DNA of 64,000 nucleotides from an uncultured Campylobacterota bacterium (GTDB taxonomy: Bacteria; Campylobacterota; Campylobacteria; Campylobacterales; Sulfurovaceae), in assembly GCA_937141405.1 (NCBI GenBank), contig CAKZQQ010000003.1:124001-188000 (forward strand), given 5' to 3'. The number at the start of each line of letters is the position of its first letter. Position 1 is the stretch's first letter. The notes beneath the pieces are model-generated. The model was not told where the DNA came from. It saw nothing but the letters and a program-made list of their open reading frames with translations, and ran no database searches. Both the position numbers and the translations under genes were made by a program. Shown piece after piece: positions 63,938-64,000 of the stretch.

Positions 63938-64000
63938 ATGAAAGCAGAGTGCGATATTTGTCTGATACAAAAAGAGCTCTCTACGCTCTATGATATCGCA
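63938..64000 (+). CDS. Start of an unknown gene, cut by the window end
   Basis: 21 codons are visible (MKAECDICLIQKELSTLYDIA) from an ATG preceded by AGGAGA. There is a Cys-x2-Cys at residues 5-8. Too little is present for a family call. It lies downstream of nifT and may be part of the nif region. Confidence 0.5.
   Translation, partial: MKAECDICLIQKELSTLYDIA

Overview
The window reads as a piece of chromosome from a free-living, sulfur-metabolising member of the Campylobacterota (former Epsilonproteobacteria). The signs are an AT-rich genome with dense, overlapping operons, ruvC directly upstream of dnaA, a NIF-type (NifU/NifS) iron-sulfur assembly pair, Psr/SQR-type sulfur enzymes, Cys-rich Sel1-repeat and 'OprD-like' outer membrane proteins, and high similarity of motifs to that group. 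I cannot name the genus; Sulfurimonas, Sulfuricurvum or Sulfurospirillum-like organisms are the natural comparisons. No rRNA, tRNA, CRISPR array or insertion sequence was seen.

Layout. 1-12.2 kb: housekeeping and envelope genes (end of a KpsF/GutQ-type isomerase, rluB, rarA, an OmpA-like lipoprotein, a TerC-like membrane protein, frr, pyrE, a HerA-like ATPase, an MscS channel, an RDD protein, an MFS carrier, mobA, a Sel1 protein). 12.3-16.7 kb: hcp with an FNR-type operator, a Crp/Fnr regulator, and a LysR/YeiH divergent pair. 16.7-24.6 kb: a three-gene type I secretion system, an L,D-transpeptidase and a flavin disulfide-reductase-like protein. 24.6-31.0 kb: the replication origin region, ruvC-dnaA-dnaN-pyrG-recJ, with DnaA boxes on both sides of dnaA and a run of DnaA-trio-like triplets just before dnaN. 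31.1-38.9 kb: a periplasmic sulfur-electron-transfer block (Tat-exported SQR-like flavoprotein, lipo-cytochrome c, a cytochrome b fused to a dihaem cytochrome c, and a Psr/Phs-type molybdoenzyme with its FeS and NrfD-like subunits). 38.9-41.8 kb: nifU-nifS and folE.

41.9-56.8 kb is the most unusual part: a molybdenum (or tungsten) island. One leftward operon of nine genes (binding protein, TonB-dependent receptor, small membrane protein, second binding protein, BtuCD/FecCD-type permease and ATPase, methyltransferase, truncated globin, modD) is preceded by two sites that fit the ModE operator. A second leftward operon (porin, modA, a TOBE protein, modB, modC, a TauE/SafE permease) is preceded by a nearly identical pair of sites, and modE itself lies next to it. 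The shared, duplicated control region argues that the TonB/ABC operon is a molybdate/tungstate or metallophore uptake route, not an iron route.

56.8-64 kb: accessory genes (a beta-propeller-like protein, a small secreted Cys protein, a methyltransferase, a lipoprotein with four 48-residue repeats, an aldo/keto reductase, an FrdA/NadB-like flavoprotein) ending in a recognisable nifT and the first codons of another gene. The nifT suggests that a nitrogen-fixation cluster begins or continues to the right, which would explain a strong, dual molybdenum-acquisition system here; this link is an inference.
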